Below, in pieces: positions 8,489 through 18,649 of a DNA stretch of 64,000 nucleotides. Position 1 is the stretch's first letter. Each line of letters opens with the position of its first letter. This DNA is from Aeromicrobium panaciterrae (GTDB taxonomy: Bacteria > Actinomycetota > Actinomycetes > Propionibacteriales > Nocardioidaceae): positions 2,046,001 through 2,110,000 of the forward strand of contig NZ_JAVDWH010000001.1 in the NCBI RefSeq assembly GCF_031457275.1, read 5' to 3'. A model generated the notes under the pieces. It saw only the letters and a list, made by a program, of their open reading frames with translations, had not been told where the DNA came from and did not search any database. The position numbers were made by a program, and so were the translations under genes.

Positions 8489-10333
8489 ATGGCTACGTCT
8501 GTCACCCTTCCCGCCCTTGGTGAAAGTGTCACCGAGGGAACAGTCACGCAGTGGTTGAAGCAGGTCGGTGACACTGTCGACGTCGACGAGCCGCTGCTCG
8601 AGATCTCGACCGACAAGGTCGACACCGAGATCCCGTCGCCGGTCGCCGGAGTTCTGCTGGAGATCAAGGCCGCCGAAGACGAGACGGTAGAGGTCGGTGC
8701 TGTGCTCGCCATCATCGGTGAGGCTGGTGAGTCGACAGGTGGAGACGCCGCTCCCGCCGCAGAGGCACCCGCTGCCGAAGTAGCCCCCGAACCCACACCC
8801 GAGCCGGCCCCCGTGGCCGAGCCCGAGCCCGCACCAGTTGCCGAGGCCGAGCCCGCCCCCGCACCAGCGGCTGAGCCCGAGCCTGCTCCTGCTGCACCTG
8901 CGCCCGCCGCTGGCGGAAGCAGCACCGCCGTGACCCTGCCTGCCCTCGGCGAGAGCGTCACCGAAGGCACCGTGACCCAATGGCTCAAGCAGGTCGGCGA
9001 TGACGTTGCCGTCGACGAGCCGCTTCTGGAGATCTCGACCGACAAGGTCGACACCGAGATCCCGTCCCCGGTCGCAGGCACCCTCCTTGAGATCAAGGTT
9101 GCCGAGGATGAGACCGTCGAAGTTGGCGCTGAGCTCGCGATCATCGGTACCGCTGGTGCGGCTGCAGCTGCCCCGGCACCCGCAGAGCCCGCTCCCGCTC
9201 CAGCTCCCCCGGCGCCGGACCCCGTACCCGCTCCGGATCCCGAGCCGGTCGCAGCACCCAATGCGCCGACACCGCCCGACACCGAGCCTGAGCCGGTACC
9301 GGAGCCGGTAGCCGCCCCAACGCCTGAGCCTGCTCCAGCCCCTGCGGCACCCACTGCTCCTGCACCTGCCGCACCGGCCGCACCGGCACCGGCTGCCCCG
9401 GCATCTTCGGGACCGACCGACTCGTACGTCACACCGATCGTGCGCAAGCTCGCCAAGCAGCACGGCGTCGACCTTGCCGCGATCGCCGGCACCGGCGTCG
9501 GCGGACGCATCCGCAAGCAGGACGTCATTGATGCTGCCGCCGCACAGCCGGCAGCTGCTCCGGCGCCAGGCGTTCCGGCACCTGCTGCCGCAGCAACTGA
9601 GCCGTCGCCCCTGCGTGGCAAGACCGAAAAGGTCACACGCCTGCGCAAGACCATCGCAACGCGCATGGTCGAGTCGCTCGAGACCTCAGCCCAGCTGACC
9701 CAGGTCCACGAAGTCGACGTCACCGAGGTTGCCCGCCTGCGCGCCAAGCACAAGGACGCGTTCCTGGAGCGCGAGGGCGTCAAACTGACATTCCTGCCGT
9801 TCTTCGCGAAGGCCGCCATCGAGGCGCTCAAGCTCTACCCGGTACTCAACGCAGCGCTCGACCTCGAAGAAGGCGTCATCACGTACCCGTCGGGCGAGCA
9901 TCTCTCGATCGCCGTCGACACCGAGCGCGGCCTGTTGGCGCCCACAATCAAGGACGCTGGCGACCTGTCGATCGCAGGATTGGCTCGCAAGATCGCCGAC
10001 GTCGCCGATCGGACGCGCAACAACAAGATCCTTCCGGACGAGCTGTCCGGCGGAACGTTCTCGATCACCAACCTGGGCAGCAACGGCGCACTGTTCGACA
10101 CGCCCATCATCAACCAGCCTCAGGTTGCGATCCTGGGCGTCGGCGCGGTCGTCAAACGTCCTGTGGTCATCAGTGACCCGACGGTCGGCGAGAGCATTGC
10201 GGTCCGCAGCATGGCTTACCTCGCGCTCACGTACGACCACCGTCTCGTCGATGGTGCCGACGCTGGTCGCTTCCTGACTGCGGTCAAGCAACGCCTGCAG
10301 GCCGGTGCGTTCGAGGTCGAGCTCGGTTCCTGA
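8489..10333 (+). CDS. sucB: 2-oxoglutarate/pyruvate dehydrogenase E2, two lipoyl domains
   Basis: 614-residue core acyltransferase of the actinobacterial SucB/DlaT type. Two lipoyl domains (about 2-78 and 148-222) carry the modified lysines in the repeated motif [14 protein letters not shown] (Lys43 and Lys186). Long Pro/Ala/Glu linkers follow each, then a peripheral-subunit-binding domain (about 313-348, [14 protein letters not shown]) and a catalytic domain with the terminal DHRLVDG motif. Substrate identity (succinyl or acetyl) cannot be decided from sequence; in M. tuberculosis the syntenic DlaT serves pyruvate dehydrogenase. ATG start with ribosome site gagg 7-10 bases upstream. The two lipoyl segments are near-identical at DNA level and could recombine. 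Confidence 0.95.
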   Translation: MATSVTLPALGESVTEGTVTQWLKQVGDTVDVDEPLLEISTDKVDTEIPSPVAGVLLEIKAAEDETVEVGAVLAIIGEAGESTGGDAAPAAEAPAAEVAPEPTPEPAPVAEPEPAPVAEAEPAPAPAAEPEPAPAAPAPAAGGSSTAVTLPALGESVTEGTVTQWLKQVGDDVAVDEPLLEISTDKVDTEIPSPVAGTLLEIKVAEDETVEVGAELAIIGTAGAAAAAPAPAEPAPAPAPPAPDPVPAPDPEPVAAPNAPTPPDTEPEPVPEPVAAPTPEPAPAPAAPTAPAPAAPAAPAPAAPASSGPTDSYVTPIVRKLAKQHGVDLAAIAGTGVGGRIRKQDVIDAAAAQPAAAPAPGVPAPAAAATEPSPLRGKTEKVTRLRKTIATRMVESLETSAQLTQVHEVDVTEVARLRAKHKDAFLEREGVKLTFLPFFAKAAIEALKLYPVLNAALDLEEGVITYPSGEHLSIAVDTERGLLAPTIKDAGDLSIAGLARKIADVADRTRNNKILPDELSGGTFSITNLGSNGALFDTPIINQPQVAILGVGAVVKRPVVISDPTVGESIAVRSMAYLALTYDHRLVDGADAGRFLTAVKQRLQAGAFEVELGS

Positions 10334-10337
10334 CCAC

Positions 10338-11222
10338 ATGCAGGTAGTCATCGGTGGCGCGTCGGGGTTCCTCGGCACGGCGTTGACAAAGCACCTGCGT
10401 TCACAGGGGCACACGGTCACTCGACTGGTGCGTTCAGGTTCCGGCGACGACGCTTCACGCTGGGATCCAGCCGCTGGCGTCATCGACCAAGACCTGATCA
10501 ACGCCGCTGACGCCGTCATCAACCTGTCGGGCGCCTCCATCTCCCGCTGGCCACGTACGCGGGCCTATCGCCAGGAATTGCTCGATTCCCGTACGTCGCC
10601 GACCAGCGTGATTGCACAGGCGATCGCCAAGTCGCCGACTCCACCGGTGATGCTCTCGGCATCCGCCATGGGTTTCTATGGCAGCGACCGTGGTGACGAG
10701 GTGCTCACGGAGCGCTCCACAGCTGGAACCGGATTCCTCTCCGACGTCGTTCAAGCATGGGAAGCCGCTGCTCTCCCTGCTGTCGAGACCACCCGCGTGG
10801 TGTTCCTTCGTACGACGCTCGTGCTCGACAAGCGTGGCGGACTGCTCAAGCTGATGCTGATCCCGTTCAAGCTCGGCGCCGGAGCAAAGATCGGCCCCGG
10901 CACTCAGTACATGTCGTTCATCTCGTTGGATGACTGGCTGCGCGCGGTCGAGTTCCTGCTGGACTCGCAGACGGCCAACGGACCGTACAACCTGACGATT
11001 CCGCAGGCGCAGACCAACGCCGAGTTCACGGACGCACTCGGCGTCGCTTTGCACCGTCCGACGTTCCTCGCGGCTCCCGGCATCGCGCTCAAGGCCGCAT
11101 TGGGCACTGGGATCGCGAAGGACCTGCTCGGATCGCTGCGGGTCTCCCCCAAAGCACTGACGTCAGCAGGGTTCGAGTTCGAGCATCCAGATCTCGCGTC
11201 GACGATCGAAGCCGCGTTGTGA
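10338..11222 (+). CDS. TIGR01777 family SDR oxidoreductase (YfcH/SDR39U1 type)
   Basis: 294 residues from the ATG at 10338, 4 bp after the sucB stop. The N-terminal nucleotide motif is VIGGASGFLGTAL, followed by VINLSGASISRWP and SASAMGFYGSD. The latter places the catalytic Tyr in the family's characteristic short form, and the C-terminal DUF1731-like segment (SLRVSPKALTSAGFEFEHPDL) is intact. Extended short-chain dehydrogenase fold; physiological substrate unknown. The same gene follows dlaT in mycobacteria (Rv2216), so the linkage is conserved, but its role with the E2 subunit is unexplained. Confidence 0.9.
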   Translation: MQVVIGGASGFLGTALTKHLRSQGHTVTRLVRSGSGDDASRWDPAAGVIDQDLINAADAVINLSGASISRWPRTRAYRQELLDSRTSPTSVIAQAIAKSPTPPVMLSASAMGFYGSDRGDEVLTERSTAGTGFLSDVVQAWEAAALPAVETTRVVFLRTTLVLDKRGGLLKLMLIPFKLGAGAKIGPGTQYMSFISLDDWLRAVEFLLDSQTANGPYNLTIPQAQTNAEFTDALGVALHRPTFLAAPGIALKAALGTGIAKDLLGSLRVSPKALTSAGFEFEHPDLASTIEAAL

Positions 11223-11231
11223 CTGGCGTTC

Positions 11232-12326
11232 TCACCACACCAATACGGGCTTGACGACCTTTCCGGCCAGCACGTCTGCGACAGCGGTGTTGATCTCGCT
11301 GAACGGGTACGTCGCGATGAGCCCATCGACATCGAACTCGCCGGCCGCGTTCAGGGCGATCAGTCGCGGAACCATCTCCAGCGGGTCGGAGTCGCCCTCG
11401 ATGGACGCCTTGATGACCTTGCCGGTCTGCAGCAGATCGATCGCGTCGATCGCGTACTCCTCCGCGCCGAGACCCAGCGCGACCAGAGTGCCGCGGACCT
11501 TCAGCGCCTGCTGAGCCTGCTTGACGACAGCAGAGATCGCCGTGGTGTCGATCGCGTACGACGCTCCGGTGCCTCCGGTGAGTTCTTTGACCTTGGCGAC
11601 AACGTCCTCTTCGGCCGTTGGATCGATGCCGATCGCGCCGTATCCAGCAGCCGTGGCACGGCGGCTCTCCAGCGGGTCGACGGCGATGATCGTTCCGACA
11701 CCCAGGTGCTTGGCAGCCGCCAGCGCGGACAGACCGACGGCTCCGCAACCGAAGACGACCAAGCTGTCCGCAGCGGTCGGCTTGAGAACGTTGAGCACCG
11801 TGCCCGCACCGGTCTGGAAGCCGCAGCCATATGGGGCGACCTTGGTCAGGTCGACGGACTTGTCGACGACCACACAGTTGTCGGCGTACGCGATGGCGTA
11901 CTGGGAAAGGCTCGACTGGCCGAAGAAGTTGCCGAAAACGGGCGACCCATCGCGGCTGTACGTCGTACTGCCATCCATCCGCATGCCCATGTAGTTGAGC
12001 AGGAGGGAGGAGTCGCAGTAGCCGACCAGATCGTTCTTGCAGTTCTCGCAGCCGCGACAAGAGCGGAACGAGAGGACGACGTGGTCACCGACTTCGATTC
12101 CGCTGACGCCCTCGCCAACCGCCTCGACGATGCCGGCACCCTCATGGCCGAAGACATTCGGGAACATCTCTGCAGGTAGGAAGCCCTTGAGGTGGATATC
12201 GGTGTGGCACAGACCGGTCGCGACGATCTTGACCAGAACCTCGTCGGCCTGCGGGTCTCCGAGCTCGATCTCCTCGAGGGAGAAGTCGGCGCCCTGCGAG
12301 TTCACAACAGCGACAGTGGTCTTCAT
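11232..12326 (-). CDS. Zinc-dependent alcohol dehydrogenase (class III-like, aryl-alcohol type)
   Basis: 364 residues, medium-chain dehydrogenase. Catalytic zinc ligands in GLCHTDIH and GHEGAG; a structural-zinc lobe CRGCENCKNDLVGYC with four cysteines; the Rossmann motif VFGCGAVGLSALAAA with IAVDP after it points to NAD+. The layout resembles aryl-alcohol and formaldehyde dehydrogenases that work with mycothiol, glutathione or free alcohols; which one cannot be decided. It is transcribed opposite to its neighbours and separated from the lipoate genes, so probably an independent unit. The ATG at 12324-12326 has no clear ribosome site. Confidence 0.9.
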   Translation of the reverse strand: MKTTVAVVNSQGADFSLEEIELGDPQADEVLVKIVATGLCHTDIHLKGFLPAEMFPNVFGHEGAGIVEAVGEGVSGIEVGDHVVLSFRSCRGCENCKNDLVGYCDSSLLLNYMGMRMDGSTTYSRDGSPVFGNFFGQSSLSQYAIAYADNCVVVDKSVDLTKVAPYGCGFQTGAGTVLNVLKPTAADSLVVFGCGAVGLSALAAAKHLGVGTIIAVDPLESRRATAAGYGAIGIDPTAEEDVVAKVKELTGGTGASYAIDTTAISAVVKQAQQALKVRGTLVALGLGAEEYAIDAIDLLQTGKVIKASIEGDSDPLEMVPRLIALNAAGEFDVDGLIATYPFSEINTAVADVLAGKVVKPVLVW

Positions 12327-12380
12327 ACGTCACGCTCCAGCCAGAAGTAGTGGTCAGCCGTCACAGTAGTGGAACGAGTT

Positions 12381-12800
12381 CTAGTTCTCGATGCGCCAAC
12401 CATGCGAAGTGAGTATGAGTGTCACGACTCGCCGCGTCGGCAGATCCCGCGGCAACCTACGCGTCGTACCGTCGTCCCACTCCACGTGCGCCGGAGCCAG
12501 CCGATCGACGACGATGAGGCTGACTCGATCGGCCGATGCGCTCTTCACCTTGCAGGACAAGACGATGAAGTCTGCACCCACGACCTGAGCGCCCCGGCTC
12601 CGGTAGTCGCGGATGAGTGCGGCGTCAGCCTTTCGAGCGGAGCTGGCACGTACGTAGGCCTCGCTCAACAGAGCTGGATCGGCGTTCGCGAAAGCCTGAG
12701 CTCGTACGTCGTCGAGCTCACCCAGAACTCCCGCCCAATGGACCTCGTCTGAGCCTGCCAACGCGGCAATCGCTGCCACCCACGCGAGGATCCAATCCAT
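12381..12800 (-). CDS. Putative exported hypothetical protein
   Basis: 139 residues from the ATG at 12798-12800. The N-terminus MDWILAWVAAIAALAGSDEVHWAG is a short hydrophobic stretch that could be an uncleaved or cleaved export signal. The body has a helical part (RAQAFANADPALLSEAYVRASS) and then strands (DRVSLIVVDRLAPAHVEW and VVTLILTSHGWRIEN), a pattern seen in small NTF2-like or SnoaL-like folds, but I cannot assign a family. Upstream extension of the frame runs into the region antisense to the phosphodiesterase gene and is unlikely to be coding. Confidence 0.55.
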   Translation of the reverse strand: MDWILAWVAAIAALAGSDEVHWAGVLGELDDVRAQAFANADPALLSEAYVRASSARKADAALIRDYRSRGAQVVGADFIVLSCKVKSASADRVSLIVVDRLAPAHVEWDDGTTRRLPRDLPTRRVVTLILTSHGWRIEN

Positions 12801-12879
12801 CGCGACACCGTGCCGCAATGGCCTCGCGAGCGCCGATCGGCATCCACAGAGTGCCACTCTGCAGTCGTACGTTGGAACC

Positions 12880-13815
12880 ATGCAGCTCGGCCAGCACGCT
12901 CCCGCATCCCATGTCATCGCGCACGTCAGCGACACCCACTTCGGGCACGGTACCGCCGCGGTCTACAGCAACACCGATCCGGCCGCGTACCTCGAAGCCA
13001 CGATGCGCCGCCTCGCTATCGTGCGGCCGGACGCCATCGTGTTCACCGGCGACATCGCTGATCACGGTGAGCCGGAGGCGTACGAGGCTGTTGCCTCGAT
13101 CGTCGTCGACGCAGCGGCCGAGATGGGTGCCGAACTCATCTGGGTCATGGGCAATCACGACGCTCGCGAACCGTTCTCACGCAGACTGCTGGGGCGCGAC
13201 GGCGATCCCGAGGCGCCAATCGACCAGGTCTTCGACATCAACGGGCTACGCGTCATTGCGCTCGACACGACCATTCCGGGCTATCACGACGGCGAGCTGT
13301 CAGCGACCCAGCTGGAATGGCTGCGTGAGGAGCTCGCATCCCCGGCGCCTCACGGCACGCTCCTCGCAATGCACCACCCACCGATCGCGACGCACCTGCA
13401 GCTGATGACGATCATCGAGCTCGCCGATCAACACCTGTTGGCTGATGCGATCGAAGACACCGACGTTCGAACGATCCTCGCCGGGCATTACCACTACTCC
13501 GCTCACAGCACGCTCGGCTCCGTGCCTGTCTCCGTGGCCGCCTCAACCTGTTACATCATCGATCCGGCGGCGGATCCGCGCGGCTTACGCGGCTACGACG
13601 GATCGCAGTCATTCGACCTGGCGCACGTGTTCGCCGACCGCATCGTTCACAGCACCGTTCCTGTACAGCCGGGTCGCTTGGTCGTCGACTATCCACTCGA
13701 GGCACTTGAGCACGTCGCGGCCATGACGCCCGCCGACCGGCGCGAGAACTTCGCCAAGGCCTCGGTCGACATCGATTCGATGGTCATGGTCGACGGAGAT
13801 ACGCTGGAGACGTGA
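12880..13815 (+). CDS. cpdA: Metallophosphoesterase, cyclic-nucleotide phosphodiesterase type
   Basis: 311 residues. All five metallophosphoesterase blocks are visible: SDTHFG (Asp18, His20), [14 protein letters not shown], a MHHPP histidine, and GHYH. The arrangement matches class III cyclic nucleotide phosphodiesterases (CpdA, Rv0805), which hydrolyse cAMP/cGMP with a two-metal site, though many family members act on other phosphodiesters. The gene symbol is by similarity only. The lipB start overlaps its stop by 4 bp (GTGA), so it is co-translated with lipB and lipA. That is an unusual partner and could simply reflect compact packing. Confidence 0.88.
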   Translation: MQLGQHAPASHVIAHVSDTHFGHGTAAVYSNTDPAAYLEATMRRLAIVRPDAIVFTGDIADHGEPEAYEAVASIVVDAAAEMGAELIWVMGNHDAREPFSRRLLGRDGDPEAPIDQVFDINGLRVIALDTTIPGYHDGELSATQLEWLREELASPAPHGTLLAMHHPPIATHLQLMTIIELADQHLLADAIEDTDVRTILAGHYHYSAHSTLGSVPVSVAASTCYIIDPAADPRGLRGYDGSQSFDLAHVFADRIVHSTVPVQPGRLVVDYPLEALEHVAAMTPADRRENFAKASVDIDSMVMVDGDTLET

Positions 13816-14537
13816 CGAAGCTCCAGATCATCGACGACTGGTACGGCGACAAGGCGATCGATTACCTCGACGCCTGGGAGCTGCAGCGCGAACTTCATGA
13901 GCAGCGCGCCAACGACCAGATCGACGACACCGCGATGTTCCTCGAACATCCCGCCGTCTACACCGCTGGACGTCGCACCGAGCCCCACGAGCGTCCGTTC
14001 GACGGCACTCCCGTCATCGACGTCGACCGTGGCGGCAAGATCACATTCCACGGGCCGGGCCAGCTCGTCGGCTACCCGATCACCAAGCTTCCGTCGCACG
14101 TTCTCGTAGTCGACTACGTACGTCGCGTCGAGGAAGCCCTGATCCGCGGCGTCGCTGATCTCGGCGTGACCACTGGTCGCGTCGCCGGTCGTTCCGGAGT
14201 CTGGCTGCCGGCAGGCAACGGCAAGATCGAGCGCAAGATCGCGGCGATCGGCATCCGTGTCTCACGCGGAGTCACGATGCACGGATTCTCGCTCAACGCA
14301 GACGTCGATCTGAGCTACTACGACCGCTTCGTACCGTGCGGCATCGCTGACGCAGGAGTGACCTCGCTGACCACAGAGCTGGGCCGTGACGTCACCGTTT
14401 CAGAGGCCGCAGCAGCAGTGACTCCACACCTCGTCGAGCTGTTGGAGTGGGAGTCCTACGCACCATCACCCGACCTTGCTGCTGATGCCATCCCGGACGT
14501 CCCGGTGCTGAATCTCGCCGTTGGTTCACAGGCGTAG
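13812..14537 (+). CDS. lipB: Lipoyl(octanoyl) transferase
   Basis: 241 residues. LipB moves octanoate from acyl carrier protein to lipoyl domains, the first step of lipoate synthesis. Family blocks present: [30 protein letters not shown], the catalytic lysine in [17 protein letters not shown], and the catalytic cysteine in [13 protein letters not shown]. The C-terminal 50 residues extend a little past the E. coli length. GTG start overlapping the upstream stop. lipA follows after 9 bp. Targets in this window are the two SucB lipoyl domains and, indirectly, the glycine cleavage system. Confidence 0.96.
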   Translation: MTKLQIIDDWYGDKAIDYLDAWELQRELHEQRANDQIDDTAMFLEHPAVYTAGRRTEPHERPFDGTPVIDVDRGGKITFHGPGQLVGYPITKLPSHVLVVDYVRRVEEALIRGVADLGVTTGRVAGRSGVWLPAGNGKIERKIAAIGIRVSRGVTMHGFSLNADVDLSYYDRFVPCGIADAGVTSLTTELGRDVTVSEAAAAVTPHLVELLEWESYAPSPDLAADAIPDVPVLNLAVGSQA

Positions 14538-14546
14538 GCTGGCCCT

Positions 14547-15497
14547 GTGACTATCGCTCCTGAAGGCCGCAAAATGCTGCGGCTCGAAGTCCGCAATGCG
14601 GAGACCCCGATCGAGAAGAAGCCCGAGTGGATCAAGACTCGCGCCAAGATGGGTCCCGAATACACCGAGCTGATGAATCTGGTGAAGGGCGAAGGCCTCC
14701 ACACCGTTTGTCAGGAAGCCGGATGTCCCAACATCTTCGAGTGCTGGGAAGACCGCGAAGCGACCTTCCTCATCGGCGGCGAGCAGTGCACCCGCCGTTG
14801 TGACTTCTGCCAGATCGATACCGGCAAGCCGGACCCGATCGACCGCGACGAGCCTCGCCGTGTTGCCGAGAGCGTGCAGAAGATGCAGCTCCGTTACGCG
14901 ACGATCACCGGTGTCGCCCGCGATGACGTACCTGACGGTGGCGCTTGGCTCTACGCCGAGACGGTTCGCAAGATCCATGAGCTCAACCCCGGGATCGGCG
15001 TTGAGAACCTCATCCCCGACTTCAACGGCGTGCCTGAACTGCTCGAGCAGGTCTTCGACAGCCGCCCCGAGGTGCTGGCGCACAACGTCGAGACGGTCCC
15101 CCGCATCTTCAAGCGCATCCGTCCGGCGTTCCGCTACGAGCGCTCGCTCGACGTCATCACCCAGGCTCGCGATTACGGCCTGGTCACCAAATCCAACCTG
15201 ATCCTCGGCATGGGCGAGACCCGCGAAGAGGTTTCGCAGGCACTCGTCGACCTGCACGAGGCCGGCTGCGACCTGATCACGATCACTCAGTACCTGCGCC
15301 CCTCCAAGCGCCACCACCCCGTCGAGCGTTGGGTGAAGCCCGAGGAGTTCGTCGAGCTCAAGGACGAGGCCGACGAGGTCGGATTCGCCGGAGTCATGTC
15401 CGGACCCCTCGTACGTTCTTCGTACCGCGCAGGTCGCCTCTACCAGCAGGCCATTGAGAGCGGACGCGGCAGCGCTGCCATCCGTACCGCGCCGTAG
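14547..15497 (+). CDS. lipA: Lipoyl synthase (radical SAM)
   Basis: 316 residues. LipA inserts two sulfurs into protein-bound octanoyl groups. Auxiliary 4Fe-4S cluster motif [12 protein letters not shown] (CX4CX5C), radical-SAM motif CTRRCDFC (CX3CX2C), GDVPDGGA-like strand DDVPDGGAW, and the C-terminal serine motif in [10 protein letters not shown] that ligates the auxiliary cluster. GTG start 9 bp after lipB. Downstream DUF4191 follows after 10 bp; the lipB-lipA-DUF4191 order is the same in mycobacteria. Confidence 0.97.
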   Translation: MTIAPEGRKMLRLEVRNAETPIEKKPEWIKTRAKMGPEYTELMNLVKGEGLHTVCQEAGCPNIFECWEDREATFLIGGEQCTRRCDFCQIDTGKPDPIDRDEPRRVAESVQKMQLRYATITGVARDDVPDGGAWLYAETVRKIHELNPGIGVENLIPDFNGVPELLEQVFDSRPEVLAHNVETVPRIFKRIRPAFRYERSLDVITQARDYGLVTKSNLILGMGETREEVSQALVDLHEAGCDLITITQYLRPSKRHHPVERWVKPEEFVELKDEADEVGFAGVMSGPLVRSSYRAGRLYQQAIESGRGSAAIRTAP

Positions 15498-15507
15498 ACT
15501 GACCCTC

Positions 15508-16215
15508 ATGTCCAACGCCACACCCGCACCCGCCAAGGGCCGCATCCGCCAGATGCGACAGGCCTACACGATCACCAAGCGCAACGATCGCAACATCGGT
15601 TTGATCTTGCTGCTGACGTTCCTCGTGTTCGGCGGTGCCGCTGGTGCGCTCGGCTACCTGGTCTTCGGTACGGGCACATTCGGCCTGATCGTCACGATCC
15701 TGTTCTCCGTGCTGATCGGCATCCTCGCCTCACTGATCGTCTTCGGACGTCGCGCCGAGAAGGCTGCGTACGCGCAGGTTGAAGGCCAGACCGGTGCAGC
15801 TGCCGGCGCGCTGCAGATGCTGCGTCGCGGTTGGGACGTCAAGCCCGCCGTCGCGTTCACCAAGAACCAGGACATCGTCCACCGTGTTGTCGGTCGTCCC
15901 GGCATCATCCTCGTCGGCGAGGGCAACCCCACGCGGGTCAAGAACCTTCTTGCGGCCGAGAAGAAGAAGCACGCCCGCATCGGTGGCGAAGAGGTGCCCG
16001 TGACCGACATCGTCGTGGGCCGAGGCGACGGCGAAGTGCAGCTGACCAAGCTCCTCAAGCACGTCCAGAAGCTGCCCAAGAACATCAAGCCTGCCCAGAT
16101 GACGGCACTGCTCTACAAGCTCAAGGCACTCGACGCGATGCGTCCGGCCGCTCCCATGCCGCGCGGCCCCGTGCCGACGAGCATGAAGGGCTCCCGCAAG
16201 GCGATGCGAGGCTGA
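15508..16215 (+). CDS. DUF4191 membrane protein
   Basis: 235 residues from the ATG at 15508. Basic N-terminus (GRIRQMRQAYTITKRNDRN), two transmembrane segments (IGLILLLTFLVFGGAAGALGY and FGLIVTILFSVLIGILASLIVF), then a soluble domain GRPGIILVGEGNPTRVKNLL with DIVVGRGDGEV. This is the DUF4191 family, always near lipA in actinobacteria (Rv2219 in M. tuberculosis). Function unknown; constant association with lipoate genes hints at a membrane-linked role, which is inference. Ends 1 bp before the convergent hydrolase gene. Confidence 0.88.
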   Translation: MSNATPAPAKGRIRQMRQAYTITKRNDRNIGLILLLTFLVFGGAAGALGYLVFGTGTFGLIVTILFSVLIGILASLIVFGRRAEKAAYAQVEGQTGAAAGALQMLRRGWDVKPAVAFTKNQDIVHRVVGRPGIILVGEGNPTRVKNLLAAEKKKHARIGGEEVPVTDIVVGRGDGEVQLTKLLKHVQKLPKNIKPAQMTALLYKLKALDAMRPAAPMPRGPVPTSMKGSRKAMRG

Positions 16216-16216
16216 T

Positions 16217-18616
16217 TCAGCCTCGCGGTGGGACGTTGACGACTGCCTGAAGTGCAGTCGGCCAATCAACGTCGTCCCAGAACTCGCTGTGCCCGTGCAG
16301 CCTGGTCACCGGTCCGGTCTGCAGAGCCTCGTCGTACGGCGTCGGGTCGATGACCCTCCAGTCCGCACCGCTAATGCGACGACGGGTCACGGGATCGTAC
16401 GAGTCGGGCTGGCGTCCGGCACCGATGTCCGGGAAGTGCTGCGATGACGGTTCGGCACCGTCGGGCGAGTGATCCCACGACAACACTGGTCCAGCCAGTG
16501 GGTCGGTTGCGCGATAGAGGTTGACCCACGCTCCGTTGAGCGACGCGTACAGACCTGCGATCGAGTCCAGGTTGACGAAGCCCGGGAACGCGCGCGGGAA
16601 GATCAGCCGCAGCTGCGATCCGAACGTCACCAGCGCAACGCGATCTCGTTCCTCCGGCCTGAGCAACAGAAGTGCGCTGAATGAGATCAAACTCCCCTGG
16701 CTGTGTCCGCATACGACCACAGGTCGCTGAACATCGGATTCGCCGATCTCACTGAGGTGCCAGCGGATGCGGTCACGCAAGTCGACCACGGTGCGCTGCG
16801 AGTACGGGCGCGGAACGAACGGGTGCACCGCGTGGGGCCAAAACGACACGATGTCCCAGATGATGCTGACGCCACGCCTCGAGGCTTGCGTCTTGATGGC
16901 TCCACGACTCAGCGCGACGGTGCCTGCTGCGAGAGCGAGCAGCGTCCACGCGCCGAAGATGGTGAGGAAGTCGCCATTGCCGCTACGCCGCGGCTGACTC
17001 AAGTAGTCGAGCAGCCATGGAGCCTCCTTGCACTCCGTCGGATCGTTCCCGCCAGCACAGAACCCGACTTCCCAAGCGACCACGAGAGCAAGCACGACCC
17101 CGAACGCTGCGAAGACCCAGAACAGCGCCGGCAACTTGGTCTTGAGTCGCGCGATCCAGATGCCGCGCGCGATCTTGGACGTCCACCCTTCCGGGAGCTT
17201 GGTGGTCGCCTCGGCCGGCGAGCCGTGCATCGCTTCGCTCACGCCGATGAAGTGCTTGCGACGGATGAAGTAGAACGTCAACGCAAAGATGGCGATCGCC
17301 ACCAGCATCAGCGCGGTGAGGCCCCACGCGTACGCCACCCGGTCCAGCATCGGTGTCGCGCCGACTCGTGTCTTGAGTGTCAGACCCTTCTCGTCGATCC
17401 GCTCGGCGATGTCGAGGTCGAGCGAGGTCGACACAGCGGTCGACACCGCAGCCGAGAGTCCCACGCCGATGAACGTGGCGACGGTGGCGATCAAGTAGCT
17501 CGTCATCCCCCATCCGTACCGAACGAAGAATCGTGCGGGGTCCTTGTCGCTGCCCGTCTTTGTACGGGTGGTCCATGCCAACGCGATGTTGGCCCACGAC
17601 ATCAGAACGAGTACCAGTACGCCGGCGACCATCAGCGAGTTGGCGAACCCGTCAAAAGCTTCGATGCGACCGACCGGTTTGGGTCGTTCAACGCCGCTCA
17701 CTTGAATCGCGGCGGCGATCACGATGATCGTGGAGAAGACCAGCAGCAGCGGCGACAACACCTTGACCACGCCATGCCAGTTGGTGCGCAGACGAGCCAC
17801 CCGCGACGGCATCGCAACACTGACCGAACCTTCTGGATCGCCGAGGAAGACGACCACGATCACGGTGACGACAAGCAGTCCGAGCGCAATGACGCCGACC
17901 AGCGGACGCGTGGACCATGCGTCTGAATCCCGCGCGAACGTCGCCATGATCGCGATCAGCGCGAATGAGGCGACGAGGTGAAGGGCACGAAGCGTCGAGG
18001 CGTCCGCATCACCTCGGTAGAACGACTTCTTGGACAGCGGCGTGGTCGTCGTCTCGTCGGTCTCGGTCGAGTCGGACGGTCCCGTACGGCCAAAGCCCTT
18101 GCCGAGCACGTACAAGATCAGCATGGCGACGGCACTCAGGATCACCGCACCCGTGAGAACTGTGTCCGGCTCATAGCTCCGGAGTAGTCGGGTCTTGGCC
18201 GCCCAGCGCCAGCCGAGCAGGTCCATCAACACGAAGCCCGCTGTGAACGCGAACAAGCAGGTCATGAGCAGCGCCGCCAGCCGAAGCAATGCACCGCAGA
18301 GGCCATGCCAGAACTTGGAGGTCCGGTTGACGAACGGCGGCAGCATGAACTGGGCCGCGTTGATCAGGCCGAACGGGACGAGGATCAGCCACAGACCCGC
18401 GCGCCACGAACCGGAGGTGAACTGGCCCCAGTGATAGCCCTCGACGGTGTGCCCGTCGTCGGCCTTCAACTCCTTGCCGCTGCCGTTGATCGGCCGGAAG
18501 TAGCGCGAATAGCCGTCACCGGCGATCTGCTTGACGTGCGGGTGAGCCAGGAGCGACTCAGGCGGCGTGCCGCTGACACCGTGTACTCGGAGCTCGACCC
18601 AACGACCGCCAGCCAT
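16217..18616 (-). CDS. Large polytopic membrane protein with split alpha/beta-hydrolase domain
   Basis: 799 residues from the ATG at 18614-18616; a TTG four codons upstream with GGGAG before it is an alternative start. The N-terminus WVELRVHGVSGTPPES looks like the first strand and oxyanion loop of an alpha/beta hydrolase. About eleven hydrophobic helices follow (roughly 65-545). The soluble C-terminal part carries the nucleophile elbow VVCGHSQGSL (Ser near residue 637) and a late LHGHSEF histidine (near 773), so a Ser-His lipase/esterase site is likely. The hydrolase thus appears interrupted by a membrane domain. I know no named family member; substrate unknown. Convergent with DUF4191, 33 bp downstream of RDD. 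Confidence 0.8.
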   Translation of the reverse strand: MAGGRWVELRVHGVSGTPPESLLAHPHVKQIAGDGYSRYFRPINGSGKELKADDGHTVEGYHWGQFTSGSWRAGLWLILVPFGLINAAQFMLPPFVNRTSKFWHGLCGALLRLAALLMTCLFAFTAGFVLMDLLGWRWAAKTRLLRSYEPDTVLTGAVILSAVAMLILYVLGKGFGRTGPSDSTETDETTTTPLSKKSFYRGDADASTLRALHLVASFALIAIMATFARDSDAWSTRPLVGVIALGLLVVTVIVVVFLGDPEGSVSVAMPSRVARLRTNWHGVVKVLSPLLLVFSTIIVIAAAIQVSGVERPKPVGRIEAFDGFANSLMVAGVLVLVLMSWANIALAWTTRTKTGSDKDPARFFVRYGWGMTSYLIATVATFIGVGLSAAVSTAVSTSLDLDIAERIDEKGLTLKTRVGATPMLDRVAYAWGLTALMLVAIAIFALTFYFIRRKHFIGVSEAMHGSPAEATTKLPEGWTSKIARGIWIARLKTKLPALFWVFAAFGVVLALVVAWEVGFCAGGNDPTECKEAPWLLDYLSQPRRSGNGDFLTIFGAWTLLALAAGTVALSRGAIKTQASRRGVSIIWDIVSFWPHAVHPFVPRPYSQRTVVDLRDRIRWHLSEIGESDVQRPVVVCGHSQGSLISFSALLLLRPEERDRVALVTFGSQLRLIFPRAFPGFVNLDSIAGLYASLNGAWVNLYRATDPLAGPVLSWDHSPDGAEPSSQHFPDIGAGRQPDSYDPVTRRRISGADWRVIDPTPYDEALQTGPVTRLHGHSEFWDDVDWPTALQAVVNVPPRG

Positions 18617-18649
18617 GGAGCGACTCAACCACTCCCGGCCGTGTGGCGT

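Noticed and set aside
8311..9831. Long minus-strand Gly/Ala-rich frame opposite sucB
   Set aside because: Created by the Pro/Ala/Glu linkers of SucB read backwards; no family motif.
16703..17926. Long plus-strand frame opposite the membrane hydrolase
   Set aside because: Hydrophilic, His/Asp/Arg-rich shadow of the transmembrane helices of the real gene.
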